A stretch of 64,000 nt of DNA from Gordius sp. MW1 (Eukaryota; Nematomorpha; Gordioida; Gordea; Gordiidae): contig OZ038532.1 of the NCBI GenBank assembly GCA_964036665.1, positions 8,990,001 through 9,054,000 of the forward strand, read 5' to 3'. Positions within the stretch are counted from its first letter, which is position 1; the number at the start of each line of letters is the position of its first letter. Below, piece by piece: positions 44,600 through 56,662 of the stretch. A program made the position numbers and the translations under genes. Below the pieces are notes generated by a model, which searched no databases, was not told where the DNA came from, and saw only the letters and a list, made by a program, of their open reading frames with translations.

Positions 44600-44860
44600 G
44601 GCAGGATATTCAGGGCATGTTTTATGGATACAACATTATTCATTATTTCCTAAATTAACTTAAATAATGCCGCAATGATCACTTTTAAAATGCAGATGAA
44701 GACATAAAGGTAAACTTTATTTAAGAAATGTTTATTCCCCAGGCAAGATGTTTTAACTATGAAAGATTCTAGTAATAAATATTTTAATGCAAGGAATGAT
44801 TAACATTATGCCAAGTAGATACCTAACAAATGCTAAGTGATGAAACAAAATGAGCGAAGA
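44600..44860. repeat. Dispersed AT-rich repeat, family B, copy 2
   Basis: Parallels 11860-12160 (AATGCCGCAATGATCAC, AAAATGCAGATGAAGACATAAA, GTTTATTCCCCAGGC, TGTTTTAACT). Immediately upstream, near 44170, lies a short family-A-like piece (TCCAGGTCATGTGGAAAT). Confidence 0.55.
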
Positions 44861-44907
44861 AAATGTTTATTTGCGAGCTTTTGTATTTTATTTAAAAAAC
44901 ACATTAG

Positions 44908-45996
44908 TTAATAGCAGATAGATTTTATCTTAATAAAAATGTGGCAAAATTTAAGCCACAAATTTTCGTCGACATAGACATATCCAATAAAAAAGGTAGA
45001 ATATTTTATCTGATCTATTGTGTAAATCAATAATCCAGATTCTCTGAAATTTCGGGAGATTTTGCTATTTGGGGGGTTACTGGAATTTGCCACAATTTTA
45101 ACCCAAATTCGTATTATGAGTGGAATATTCAAAAAAAGGTAGGCTGTCACTATAATGATAAAAACAACATGTTTTTTTGATAATATTTTAGCATTTAAAT
45201 GTGTTTCGTTGTCCGGGTGTATTTGTAAGTTATGTCGTATGCGATATCTCTTTAAACTCTTAAACAAAAAAAACATCATGACAAAAGTTGCTATGACAGA
45301 AATTATAAATATTGCTGTATATTTGATGCCGTTATAAAAAAGAAATTGCTCAGATGTAGCTTTTCCAAAGACCTCGATGTCACATTGAATTAGTGTGAGT
45401 TGATAAACCAAATTAGACGGCTCACTAGAACTACAGGGCATAGAATGCAATACTTGGTAATCGGGTATGTTTAAAATAAGTGTAAATAAGGCGGTATAGA
45501 TTGGAAAATACCTGTATAGATATGAATCTCGGATCCGATTTATTAATGTGGGATAGGATATTATCATAAAACGATCTGCAAAATGAGCTGGAATTATAAT
45601 GTGGCAGGTATAAACTGCAATGTTTCTGCCAATAGCAATTAGACGACTTAATAATAACCTAGTCCCACAATTCTCGAAGGAGGATCTCTCTATAATTAGG
45701 TGATTTATAACGAGAAAGAAGTTACCTAATGTAGCACAGAGAGTGAAGATATTTAGCCAATTTAATAATGTGTAGGCTTTGTTGATTCTTAACTGTGGAT
45801 CAAAGCAGAGAAAATGGAAAACCAAGCCATTATACATGACACCTATGAAAATTTCTACCATAAACAAATAAAAGAGATGGGTGTTTTTGTTATAACGATT
45901 GTTTGTTGAGCAGAATGTAACGCTAACACCGTCATTTTTATCAACTTTGATGAAATTTGTAGAGTTATAGTAATGAGTAAGGTTGACAGATTCCAT
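44908..45996 (-). CDS. Rhodopsin-like 7TM receptor, copy E
   Basis: An intact intronless 362-residue receptor of the same family as 21745-22833 and 56663-57751. N terminus MESVNLTHYYNSTNF has two N-glycosylation sites. The seven hydrophobic segments, loop-1 Cys (ENCGTR), DRFMIISYP at the end of TM3, loop-2 QCDIE, basic YRIRHN in the third loop and the ENLWLKFC tail are all kept. ATG 45996 was chosen because it aligns with the other copies and gives the same length. A minus-strand AATAAA lies at 44887-44892, about 16-21 nt past the stop. Differences from copy B are scattered substitutions without gaps, which suggests selection on the protein. Ligand unknown. Confidence 0.85.
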   Translation of the reverse strand: MESVNLTHYYNSTNFIKVDKNDGVSVTFCSTNNRYNKNTHLFYLFMVEIFIGVMYNGLVFHFLCFDPQLRINKAYTLLNWLNIFTLCATLGNFFLVINHLIIERSSFENCGTRLLLSRLIAIGRNIAVYTCHIIIPAHFADRFMIISYPTLINRIRDSYLYRYFPIYTALFTLILNIPDYQVLHSMPCSSSEPSNLVYQLTLIQCDIEVFGKATSEQFLFYNGIKYTAIFIISVIATFVMMFFLFKSLKRYRIRHNLQIHPDNETHLNAKILSKKHVVFIIIVTAYLFLNIPLIIRIWVKIVANSSNPPNSKISRNFRESGLLIYTIDQIKYSTFFIGYVYVDENLWLKFCHIFIKIKSICY

Positions 45997-45999
45997 AAT

Positions 46000-46620
46000 T
46001 AACAAAAGCTGCAATCGAATATTATTAAAGTCGTTATCTCAAATGGTAGCTAAATTTATTGGCGTACCTAAATAATTTATAAGAATAATCCAAGTATAAA
46101 AGATTTGTTGTAGGATTCTTTAAGTTACAAATTATTTACAAAACATAATAAATTATTTTAAACCTAATTTCAAAATCGCTCTTAACCAATAAAGCCAAAG
46201 CTTTGTTTGTGAATATAACATAAAATATTCTGATAGGAAATTATAAGGAAATTATAATTACGATATATTCAAGGTTTTAACTACCTGTATATGTATATGG
46301 CAAGGTTGAATTATGTACGGTTACCTTGGACCGTCCTAAAAATATATTGGCTGGTAGTAATAGTCGCTCATCTAAATTAAATTAGCTCAAATCATTCAAA
46401 CGGTATTAATTAATCTGTTTGCCCTTGCAAATAGACACTAGATTAATGGTTTTAAGACTTCATTTGATAATACTTTCAGACCAATACTATAGGATGAATA
46501 TTTAAAGCCTCGTTTTTATAATCATAACGATTAAGATAATATTTATTTTAACAAAACACAGCAAATCATTAATAGCAATGCATACTTTTGAAAAAAATTA
46601 ATATTAATAATCTAAGAAAA
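46000..46620 (-). promoter_or_regulatory. Conserved upstream region of receptor copy E
   Basis: Alignable with the regions upstream of copies B and F (GATAGGAAATTATAA, ATATTCAAGGTTT(T/G)AACTACC, GGTTACCTTGGACCG, ATAGACACTAGATTAATGG). Contains no gene. Confidence 0.5.
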
Positions 46621-48229
46621 TGCTCGTTGAACTTAATTTGTCTTATGCAATGACATCGGAAGCTTTTTATTTGATTGCAGATAGCGTCCTGTACTAGGTT
46701 CTGTATTGCTCAGTCCGACTTAAGCGTCACTTGGTTAAGAAGATTAAGAAGGTGGATCTCAAATAACAAAATTTAGAGCATCAAGTATCTGCCCTAATAT
46801 TGTATTACATAGACTGCTATACTTAGTGCCGGGTTGAAGATATGGACTAGCAAAATCAAAACTACGTTTAATTTATTTATCATGTTTTTTCTTCTTTAAA
46901 TCAGCGGATATTTTTTCATTTAGTTTTTTGATATTTTATAACACTTAATAACTCAGAATTTGACATTTTAAACGGATGAACGTTTTGTCTTATAAAAATT
47001 GATAATGCCTTTAGTATTTTGTATGTTTACAATATTAACTGAGTTTATAATCTTAAAAAAATCGTGACAAGTTTTTATTACAAAAAACTCTACCCTCAGT
47101 TTGATGTTAATTTGATGATGATGTTAAAATATAAATATAACTATAGTATAAAGTATGGTATTATCATAGACTAAGGCTGTTCGACCCCCTTTGAAAAGTG
47201 TTCTAAGTTGTGACATAATTTACATGTAAGGAAATAGCTGAAAATGGTATTGACTCTCTCTTTTATATTTATTGATAAGAATGCAACCCATTCAAACTAT
47301 TAGTTGAGCCTTTAGAATTGCAACATAAGTAAATAACGTAATAGCATATTTATATAATTTTTATAGCTGTTTGTCACACTTAGTGGTAACCTCCTTCAAG
47401 TAGTTTCTCCACGTATTCCTGCAATTACACCAGCTTCAGTAGCGTAGGGAAGGGGGGGGGGGGGGGGTCGGGTTAGGACCCCCCATTGACAAAAAAAAAG
47501 AATTTTATTTCAAATTATACGGAAAAAATATTAAGAGGAGTCTTGTGTGTGTTGCGCATATAGAAATAATATATTATCTTAATTAATTTGATGTTTAATT
47601 TTGAAATCTACAAATTATATCATTATTTATACAAAAAATTTATGTCCCGAGTGCGAGTTTTCTAATAAGAAGCAATTTAATTCTTAAACTTCTCTAAAAA
47701 ACTATCTCAGCCTCTAAATTAAACGAGGAAGATGCTGATAAAAGCCAAATTTTAGCAGCGGGGCAAACTTGGGCTTATAATATCATTTAAACGGTCCCGG
47801 GCGGGACACTTATTGGTTGGGAAATTTAAGCCTAAAAGGCCAATGCAAGTATTTAGTTTAAACAATGGCTCTAATTAGGGCAAACAGAAAAATTCGAAAA
47901 AGCTCTCTGCAATTTGCGTCTCTGAAGATATTATTAATGCATTTTTGACGAAAAACCCATCGTAGATATTGAATTTATAGAATTTTGATAAGTTATTGTT
48001 TAATCAAAATTCTTTGACACAAAGCAAAACATTACATGTTTGAATATATAAAGAATGAGTAGTCTATTTAGAGATACCATAGGTAATAACTCTTAACTTA
48101 AATAAATATTATGAACCTTATTTCAATAACTTTGGTGGATAAAACATGAGTGGCCCTCAGGGCCTATTAATTTATAATATAGTTATTGCATACTCATTCC
48201 TTAGCTTCAATATATAATATAAACCTGCA
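46621..48229. other. No gene seen; G-run element fragment at 47430-47495
   Basis: AT-rich. CAGTAGCGTAGGGAAGGGGG followed by a long G-run and GGACCCCCCATTGAC at 47430-47495 is one end of a GGCGTA-type G-rich repeat. Nothing else is recognised. Confidence 0.5.
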
Positions 48230-48570
48230 ACTTGAATGAGTTCTAAGGGTGTAGTAAATATTACTAAAGCTTTTTGCTTCAAAATCTGAGACATTGCATC
48301 ATCCTATCTGATGTGATAATTTTTTTCTTGGTTAATTAATTAAAGGCTACAATGACTAAAGTTTTTTGAGCAATCCAGCGACTTGTGAGCCTGCTGAACG
48401 ATTGCTTTCATAAAATTAAATTATGAGTTTACCAGGACTCTGTTATGACAGAGCTCGTGATACTAAAATTCTAATGGTACATCAGAGCATTTCTTTTGCA
48501 ATTCACATTACGTTTCACATTATAAAGGTAAGAATTGGCAGGTGAATACTAATCCACCGAATTTTCTGTG
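48230..48570. repeat. Segmental-duplication block, right copy
   Basis: Counterpart of 37550-37930 (see that entry). It places receptors D and F on duplicated segments of roughly equal length. Confidence 0.6.
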
Positions 48571-48986
48571 CGAACTAAGATATATGGGCATAAGCCTTAT
48601 ATGAAAATATTACCTGGTTATCTTTGAAATATGGATCAAGTTTATATTTTGGAACATAATATGTGTTTTACATTTTTAAAAAATGGATCAAGTAAATATT
48701 TTGGAACATAATATGGTGTCTTACACTAAAATAGAATCTAAAAGATTTTGTCCCTTGTAAATTTTAAGAGATTTATTAATAGGAGCTTAATGACCTATAA
48801 TGCTCCTGTTAATAAATCTCTTAAAATTATAATAGAAACGTTTACTAAGTGAATGTAAAAGTGTACTTATATAATTTTATTTGTGCAATTTTTTATTTAA
48901 AATTATTATAGTAATAATACTAATTTTATGGGTGTTTTAACAACTTTGAAGTGTGCAACTAATTACTTATATTATGAAAAATTATA

Positions 48987-49278
48987 AGCGTACGCAGGGG
49001 GGGGGCAAGGGGGGGAGGGCGCCTGCCCCCTCCCCCCTAATTAAAAAAAAATATGTTTTGCCCCCCCCCTAATTAGCAGGAGGGGGGGCAGCCGGACCCC
49101 CTGCCCCCTTCCCCTAATTTACCAGGGGGCAGGGAGTCTGGCTGCCCACACTGCCTAATTTAGGGCAGTTGCTTTTTTTTTGCTCTGAGGAAAATTTTTC
49201 GACGAGACCTTTTTTTTTTTTGCTCTCAGGAAAATTTAATCTACCCCCCTCCCCTAATTCAAAACCTGCGTACGCCCA
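48987..49278. mobile_element. 292-bp G/C-run MITE with GCGTACGCAGG ends
   Basis: The termini GCGTACGCAGG and CCTGCGTACGC are perfect inverted repeats. The flanks TATGAAAAATTATA (48973-48986) and TATGAAAAATGATA (49279-49292) match at 13 of 14 positions, a likely target duplication. The inside consists of G- and C-runs (CTGCCCCCTCCCCCTAATT words) with an internal near-palindrome. No ORF. Confidence 0.75.
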
Positions 49279-49779
49279 TATGAAAAATGATATAAAATAG
49301 CATCTTTCAGGTCAACATTAGGTTAAAAAAGGGGTGAATTTTTTAGGAACAAACTGATGATCATTGTATCACAGGGCTAAAACGCTTTTTTTAGATTATT
49401 TATCTAAAGGTATTATTTGCTTTTGCCAATGCTAACTAAGAGTCCCAGCAAGTTTAAATATGTAAAGTCATGTTTATAACGTTTTTGATAAAAAAACGGC
49501 TGCCACTTAATTTTTTTAGATGCATGTCAAGATTTCTCTTCGAGGTGAAACGAGCCGGAATTTTTTTTAGGATTATACGAGATGAGACGAGATCTTGCTT
49601 TCGAGACGAGATCCAAAACCCTATCCCTGATCTCACATAAATAAAAGGTTAGATTTACATCCAATAACAATCCTCTAAACACCTATGAGAATGAAAAAGA
49701 AAAATTTTTTGCGTGCCCTGCTTCAATTCTTATTATAGCAGACCTTTTGCTATACCATCACCAAAAGCATAATCACATC

Positions 49780-50159
49780 TGAAGTGGTTATTTCATTAAT
49801 TAGAAGAGATACTTTAGTAATCGAGTTTATTGGTAGTGTAAAGTATATGCAAAAAAATGAATAATCATTCTGTTAGTTTTAAAGGTTGTGCTTATGTAGC
49901 TGCGCGAGCCCATTATCATTTGAATAATAACGTGATAGTTAAGTACAAGCGAGGGGTTATTAAAATAAAAATAACGTGATGGTTAAGTACAAGCGAGGGG
50001 CTATTAAAATAAAAATAACGTGATGGTTAAGTAAAAGCGAGGGGCTATCAAATAAAGTAACGTGTTAGAATTCGCCTAGACGGGGTCAAGGGAAAGTAGC
50101 ATGCGAAAGAAGGTTTTTGATTCCAATTAGCGCGTTTAATTTAATTCGTAGCCTATACA
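49780..50159 (-). repeat. 3' LTR, Gypsy copy 2
   Basis: 380 bp with three ~46-bp units (AACGTGATGGTTAAGTACAA plus GCGAGGGGCTATTAAAATAA). The 5' LTR has two. Confidence 0.92.
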
Positions 50160-50192
50160 ACTATCCTCGGGGCTCCACTCGGAGAGTTGTGG

Positions 50193-53100
50193 CTAGTGTA
50201 GTAGTTTATAGCGCCAATGCACGTGCCTTCCTCTCGATGTGATGTATGGGTTTTCTTTTGATTTTGTTAGGTCTGGGTCGGAGTTAACTGGTCCGGCGAT
50301 GTCGTCGGAGGGACAAACTTTGGGTGGATTTACATTTTCGGTATCCGTAAGCGGCTGAGTTAAAGTATCTAAATATGCAGGTTTCAATCGCTCGATCGAA
50401 ACTGAGTCAGCTTTTCCGTTTTTTTCAATAATGAAATATTTAGCATGTTTGGACTTTACTCACCAAACTTTTTCGAACGAAATTATTACGGATAAAAACG
50501 TATTTACAGTCCCTAAGAAGTGAAGTTGTACTCGCATTTGTCAATTGTGTCCTGACTTTTTTAAAAGGTAAATGGTAAAAATGTTGTTTTAGGCATTAAA
50601 TAAATTCGGAGGCGTTATGAGGTGTTCTTGAGTTTTTAAAAAATTCGCCGGGAAGTCTAAGTGTAGTGCCATAAACTAATTCGGTTGGAGTGCAACCTAA
50701 GTCTTCCTTGATTGTGGTTCGAATGCCAAGCAAAATTAATGGTAAGAGCTCATCCCATTTGTTTGTGTCACCTTGTGCCATCAAGGAACTTTTCAACTGT
50801 CGATGAAATCTCTCAATCATGCCGTTGGCTTGTGGATGATAGGCAGTGGTTGTGATGTGATTTACACCAAGGAGTTGCGTGAGATTCCGAAATAATTGGG
50901 ACTCAAACTGGGGACCTCTATCTGTTGTGAGGTTTGATGGTACTCCGAGGTCAGCTATCCAATACTTGATCAGAGCTTTTGCAACCGTTTGGGTTGAGGT
51001 GTCACGGATCGGCATGGCGACAGGCCATCGTGTGAAACGTTCAATAATGGTGAGTAAGTGGGTATATCCATTCGACGGTGGTAGTGGACCAACGAGATCT
51101 ACGTGGATGTGGCTAAATCGAGCGTCAGGTTCAGCAAATGTGCCTAAAGGGGCTTTTATGTGCGATGAATCTTCGATTTTTGACAAGCAACACATGATTT
51201 GGCCCATTTCCTTACATCCATATTGATGGAGGGCCAAACATATCGACGTGAAATCAGCTTAAGTGTTGCACGCGTACCAGGGTGTGATAAGTTGTGGAAG
51301 TTATCAAAAATTACGCGTCTGAGTGAAGTTGGAACGAGTGGTCGAGGTGAGGTTGTGGACATGTCGCATTGCACGGTCAAATCAGAGCAGGTATAGGAAG
51401 TTGCGTTAATTTTAGGGACTTTAGGTCCTGAAATGCCGACTTTTCTTCAATCTGAGCCAAAGCTAACCTTTCTACTAGGGGCCTGTCTTTAAAATCAACG
51501 GAATCAATTTCAGACCTTGAGAGGGTGTCAGCGACTACATTTGATTTGCCAGCTATATATTGGAGATCGGTAGTATATTGCGAAATATAGTTTAACTGTC
51601 TAATCTCCCGCGGGGAGTATTTGTCGATAAGTGTACTGAAAGCATAAGTTAGTGGCTTGTGGTCTGTATAAATAGTGAATTTATGACCTTCTAAAAGATG
51701 GCGGTTAGGGCGGATTGTTAAATATATTGCTAATAATTCGCGACCGAATGCACTGTATCGTTGTTGAGTTTTTGTTAGCTTTTGGGAAAAAAGGCCAAAG
51801 GCAGCGTATTACCGTTAGTTGTTTGATGTAGTACGGCTGCTACAGCTGAGTTGGAGGCGTCGGTGGTGATTGAGAGTTGAGCGTCTTTTTGAAGATGGGA
51901 GAGAGGCACGACATTGCTTAAAGCGAGTTTGGCGTGGTTAAAAGCAGTCGAAGCTTCCGGGGTACAGGAAATTGTCTTTTGAACCGTCGAGCAAATCGGT
52001 GAGAGGTTTGAGTAAATCGGCACACATTGGAATAAACCGTCTATAAAAATTAATCATCCCTAAGAAACGTCTCAACTGAGTCATCGAAGTATGCTGTGGG
52101 AAATTGAGGATTGCTTCCACCTCCTGAAGGGGTGACAAACCTTGAGGGGTGATTTTGTGTCCCAAAAAATAAATTTCGTTTTGGCACCATACGCATTTAT
52201 CCTGACTGATTTTAATCCCGAAAGACTTGAGTCTTTCAAAAACCAGTCTAATATGATTGTGGTGTTCATCAATGGAAGAACTCGTAATGAGTACGTCGTC
52301 AAGGTAAACAAAAACAAAGTCAAGTTCTCTAAAATTTGGTCCATAAAGCGTTGAAACGTCTGGACAGCGTTGCGAAGGCCAAATGGCAAGCAAAGAAATT
52401 CAAAAAGACCGAACGGGGTTGTGATGGCGGTTTTAGAAATATCCTCGGGGGCCATTGGAATTTGGTGGTCTGCCCTGACTAATTCGATCTTTGAGAATAC
52501 CGTTTTATTGCAAAGGGTCAGCGCAAAATCATGGAGGTGGGGAAGTGGATAACAGTCGGGAATTGTACGACTGTTGAGCATGCGATAGTCGCCACAAGGT
52601 CTCCAATCTCCCGCGGCATTCTTGGGTACCATGTGCAGGGGTGAGGACCAGTCACTGTTAGAGGGACGGATTATACCAAGTTCGAGCATGTGAGTAAATT
52701 CGTCTCGGGCAATCTTAAGCTTGTCCGGGAAGAGTCTCCTTGGTTTTGAGCGAAACGGGGGGCCGTTGGTGTGGATATGGTGTTGAGTGCTATGAGTTAC
52801 TTGAGCCTTATAATCAGAAGGGGACACTAAGGAGGCATACTTCTGAAGTAGTGATTTGATGGGGGAGGTGCCAATTATCCCAACTTGTATGTTGATTGAC
52901 GTAGCGAGTGTAGCCTTGCCTGCAGATGTTAATGTCGTTTGAGTGTCGAAGAGCTGCTTCTTTTTTATATCAACTACTAGATGGTAGTGATTAAGAAAAT
53001 CGGCTCCGATGATTGGCTGTTTAACGTCTGCTATTGTAAAAATCCATCTATGTTCTTTGCGTAGGCCGAGGTCCAAAGTGAAAAGCTTTTGGCCATATGT

Positions 53101-54085
53101 TTTGATAGGGGTAGAATTGCCGGCCTGAAGTTGCACATATGAAGGGGTCAAGGAATGGTCTCGAGAAGGCGGAATAACGGAAATCTCCGCGCCTGTGTCA
53201 ATGAGAAATCGCTGACCCGTGGATTTGTCGAATATGTAAAATAAGCGACTAAGTTTTAGACCAAGTCCAGGCGTCGCCATCCCTGGGTGGTCTACTAGTT
53301 TGTCGAGGGGTGGGTTAAATGCGCAAGGTTGCACGCATTTGAGCGCCTTGTCTTTAAAGCGGTAATGGTACCAATAAAGTATATTTGGTTGAATATGCGC
53401 GCTAGGGTGGCGAACGGTAGAGGGATTGCGGCGTCTCGAGTTGGAACGATCACGTGACCTATTGATTGAGATTTTTAAATTTTGTACCTCCTGTGTGAGT
53501 TTTGCAATCATCTCCCTAAGCCGAGTCGATTCATCTTCCGTGACTACATTTACAATTGGACATATGGAGTTGTGGTAGGTCTCTACAATTTTGTCCGCAG
53601 TTTCGGCCAATTTGGAGAGGGACTGCTCGTCAGAAACAATTGCCAAAATGCCGGTCATGTTTTTTGGAAGTTTTTCTAACCAAAGTTCTTTAAGAACTCG
53701 TTCATCCATGGAATTCGTTCCCAGAAGATTTTTCATGAAACGCAGAAGCTGGGATGGGGTGCGATCTCCTAATTCGACAGTTGTGAGAAGAGCACGAAGT
53801 CTAGCAGAATCGGATTGGCTAGTGCGGTCAATGATGGCTGCTTTCATGGTTGTATAGGGTAAAATGTCGGCCATATTTTGTAGGATGTCTTGAATTTCGA
53901 TGGTTATTCCAGTGGCAAGGCTTCTATTAAGTACCCAACTTTGGTAGCTTCGCTTTTTATCTTTCTTACCAAGAAAAGAGCCTCTATTTGGATGAACCAT
54001 GAGCGGGGGTTTATATTTTTAAACTGAGTTTAAAATATGTGGCATTTTCGCTTTTAACCTCCATATCAGATGGTTGCGTGGACAT
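50193..54085 (-). pseudogene. Gag-Pol of Gypsy copy 2, multiply frameshifted
   Basis: The likely ancestral start is the ATG at 54085, with frame changes at about 54015 and 53900 before the long frame 54000-52081. That frame holds the Gag C-terminal half, a knuckle whose first Cys is Tyr ([18 protein letters not shown]), protease DTGA, and the first half of RT, continuous through the Gag-Pol junction. Breaks follow: a 1-nt deletion near 52335 just before YLDD, an in-frame 3-nt loss near 52120, 2 nt lost near 51980 and 1 nt near 51787. Integrase pieces lie at 51156-51380 and 50596-51237 ([31 protein letters not shown]), and the C-terminal tail ends at 50193. A dead copy, very similar to copy 1 outside the lesions. 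Confidence 0.93.
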
Positions 54086-54089
54086 TTTT

Positions 54090-54098
54090 GGGTCACCA
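54090..54098 (-). other. Primer binding site, Gypsy copy 2
   Basis: TGGTGACCC read on the minus strand, two bases inside the 5' LTR, then AAAA. The match to tRNA-Trp is shorter than in copy 1. Confidence 0.7.
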
Positions 54099-54100
54099 AA

Positions 54101-54434
54101 TGAAGTGGTTATTTCATTATTAAGAAGAGATACTTTAGTAATCGAGTTTATTGGTAGTGTAAAGTATATGCAAAAAAATGAATAATCATTCTGTTAGTTT
54201 TAAAGGTTGTGCTTATGTAGCTGCGCGAGCCCATTATCATTTGAATAATAACGTGATGGTTAAGTACAAGCGAGGGGCTATTAAAATAAAAATAACGTGA
54301 TGGTTAAGTACAAGCGAGGGGCTATTAAATAAAGTAACATGTTAGAATTCGCCTACGGGGTCAAGGGAAAGTAGCGCGCGAAAGAAGGTTTTTGATTCCA
54401 ATTAGCGCGTTTAATTTAATTCGTAGCCTCTACA
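54101..54434 (-). repeat. 5' LTR, Gypsy copy 2
   Basis: 334 bp, reading TGTAGAGGCTACGAATTAAA at its start. It has about 48 bp near the 5' end that both LTRs of copy 1 lack, and two ~46-bp internal units. Confidence 0.93.
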
Positions 54435-54879
54435 CATCTATACACAAACCCTGAAAATATAATAGTTGCACTATAAATTTAACTAATCTTTATATTTCTT
54501 CTTTTATCCATGGTAGCGCTTAAGTCTCTATGCCCAACATGTAAGTCTTTCATCGTGAAAGCTTGTAATCTAAAATCTAATATCTCCTTCTACAGCATTA
54601 GAAATAGATTAAATGATAATACTCTAATGCATTGCCAGCTTTTAATAATGTTTATCACCCTAATGAGCCTCTGGATTCCACGTGAATTAAAGACAGGCTA
54701 TCGCCATTAGTGGAATTCTTTTAAAAATCATATCTAAAATTATATGTAAATCAATCGAGTCTAATTTATCCACATCTATATTGCCTCATTGGCTTTAATT
54801 CGGTATATAAGGGAATGCAAAATAACCACGTATGTTGCTAGAACCCTCAAAAACCTACAAACCACCTGAATTAAATTGG

Positions 54880-55220
54880 ATTAAAAACAAGATAGAATAT
54901 AATGTTTGCTAATTTTCTTATAGCAAAGAACAAATTATTAAAGGGAAATTCTTAAATTTAAAAGCGTTAAGTCGTTTTATAGGTATCGGGGTTCTAATTC
55001 GTTATCCATGGTAATAAGCACATTTTCCTATTATAGCTCATGTGGTGTGAGTTGAAGTCAGAGAGCATTTTTTTATCAACCCAAGCTATATGTTTCAATA
55101 TTTGACTAGACCAAATGCGGCTCGAGATCAATGTATGGCCTTTGGGATTACATAAAAAAGTTTTAGACAATGTTGCCAAAAGACGATGTTTTCAGCCATT
55201 TATTTGTTTATAAGGTGTTT
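54880..55220. repeat. Dispersed AT-rich repeat, family A, copy 3
   Basis: Shares AATAAGCACATTTTCC, GTGTGAGTTGAAGTCAGA, CATTTTTTTATC, TTTGACTAGACCAAATGCGG, CTTTGGGATTACA and CCAAAAGACGATG with copies near 7.8 and 24.0 kb. Confidence 0.6.
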
Positions 55221-56219
55221 AAAAAACTAGTATATAAACCAAGTTATAGTGCGACATTTATCTCCATCGTTTGCGCAATTATAAATCTTTAATGTAAGGT
55301 TTATTTTTATAACGTGCGGGCCAACAGATTCAAACAAGCCCGTCGCGGGTCTCTAATAAGGCCTAATTAGAGGTCCATTTTAAAGAAATTAATCAAGCAT
55401 AAGTAGGTTAGGGTTTAGCTATAATTTTAGATTAAAGAAGTATAAGAATATGCATATATAGTAAATTTTAAAACAAGCCCAATTAGTGCCTCAAAAGCGA
55501 ACAAATATGGCGAAATTTATATTTTAAACTAAATGTATGTGTAGTTCCACCTAGATCAAGGTGTTATTTAAATGCTTAAAAAGGCGAAAAGATAAAAATT
55601 AATTTTCTTAAGAGGTAAAAAATGACATAGTTTAAGACAAAATAAATCATTTAAATTTAGATTTTTATAATAAAATAGTTTATAAGATTACAACATATAA
55701 ATATTGAAAACCATGGGCGTAGCCAGGATTAAAACTAGAGGGGGCAATAATGCTTTGGGGAGGGGCAATGTCATAAGTATATTGAGCAAAACGAATAGAA
55801 AGAATCAAATTTATTTAATATTTATTGCGTTTTTAAATTTGCCATGAGTCTTTATTTAAAAAATGTGCTGGGCTCGGGTTGGGCCTAAAATAGAAAAATT
55901 GGGACTAAAAACTAATATAATTACTTCATCGATGCTTTCTATTAAATATAGTAAATTATGGTAAGTGGATACATGCTAAATGTATAATTAAACTCAAAGC
56001 GTTAGAACTTAAACGGTTTCAATTTTAGTAGCTTTATCTCAATAAAAAATATAGCTTAAAAAAGTATATTATCAAATCAAAAATAAATTTTTAGTCTATT
56101 AACAATGCCACCTATAATAACTCATAGCTTGATTACAATTTAAGTTGCAAGAACCAATTTGCAAAACAGGTGTGGTTTACTTTAAAAAAATATTTGTTTA
56201 TAGTGGTTTATTAATTTTG
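55221..56219. other. No gene seen; hAT-like and G-rich fragments
   Basis: GTGCGGGCCAACAG...CGTCGCGGGTCTCTAA (about 55314-55356) and TGGGCTCGGGTTGGGCC (about 55868-55886) are pieces of the GC-rich MITE families. GGGCGTAGCCAGGATTA (about 55714) starts a G-rich element end. Confidence 0.5.
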
Positions 56220-56662
56220 TCACCAGAAGTAAAGAGACATGTGAATGCTAGAAAGGTTCTCATTAGCAATAAAAAGATTGATTGTATTGCAATTAAAAAA
56301 TAGTAAAAATGGACTAACCCTTATAATAAATAAACTTGTTTTCAGAAGTTTTGTTTTTAATGAATAGTCGACTTAAAGTTCAATTTTTTGATAAGAGAGC
56401 AGTATGGCAATGTAGAATTAACTAGTATAAAACTCCAAGATCGATGCATGGCAAATTATGAGATCTAAAAAGAATCTATGTCTTTATTTCTAAACGAGAA
56501 CACAATAATCCTTGTAATTATAAAAATTTATACTATTATATAATCTTTATATAAGCAATCTAAAACATATTACGCCATTTCTATTTCTTCGTAAAATTAG
56601 ATGACGAAAGAAAATGTTTATTTGCTAACTAAAGCGTTTTCTTTAATTACATATTCGAAAGG

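Larger units (their letters stand above)
49780..54434 (-). mobile_element. Ty3/Gypsy CsRn1-type retrotransposon, copy 2
   Basis: A 4655-bp second member of the family at 14397-18590, inverted, with a 4-bp duplication CATC (49776-49779 and 54435-54438). Unlike copy 1 it keeps the Gag N-terminal region and an uninterrupted Gag-to-Pol junction, but has many 1-2 nt indels. Its LTRs differ in length (334 and 380 bp) by one internal repeat unit. It inserted into the segmental duplication downstream of receptor F. Confidence 0.95.

Noticed and set aside
54510..54710. 66-codon frame with CPTC
   Set aside because: A single CxxC pair is not evidence of a zinc finger. No supporting context.
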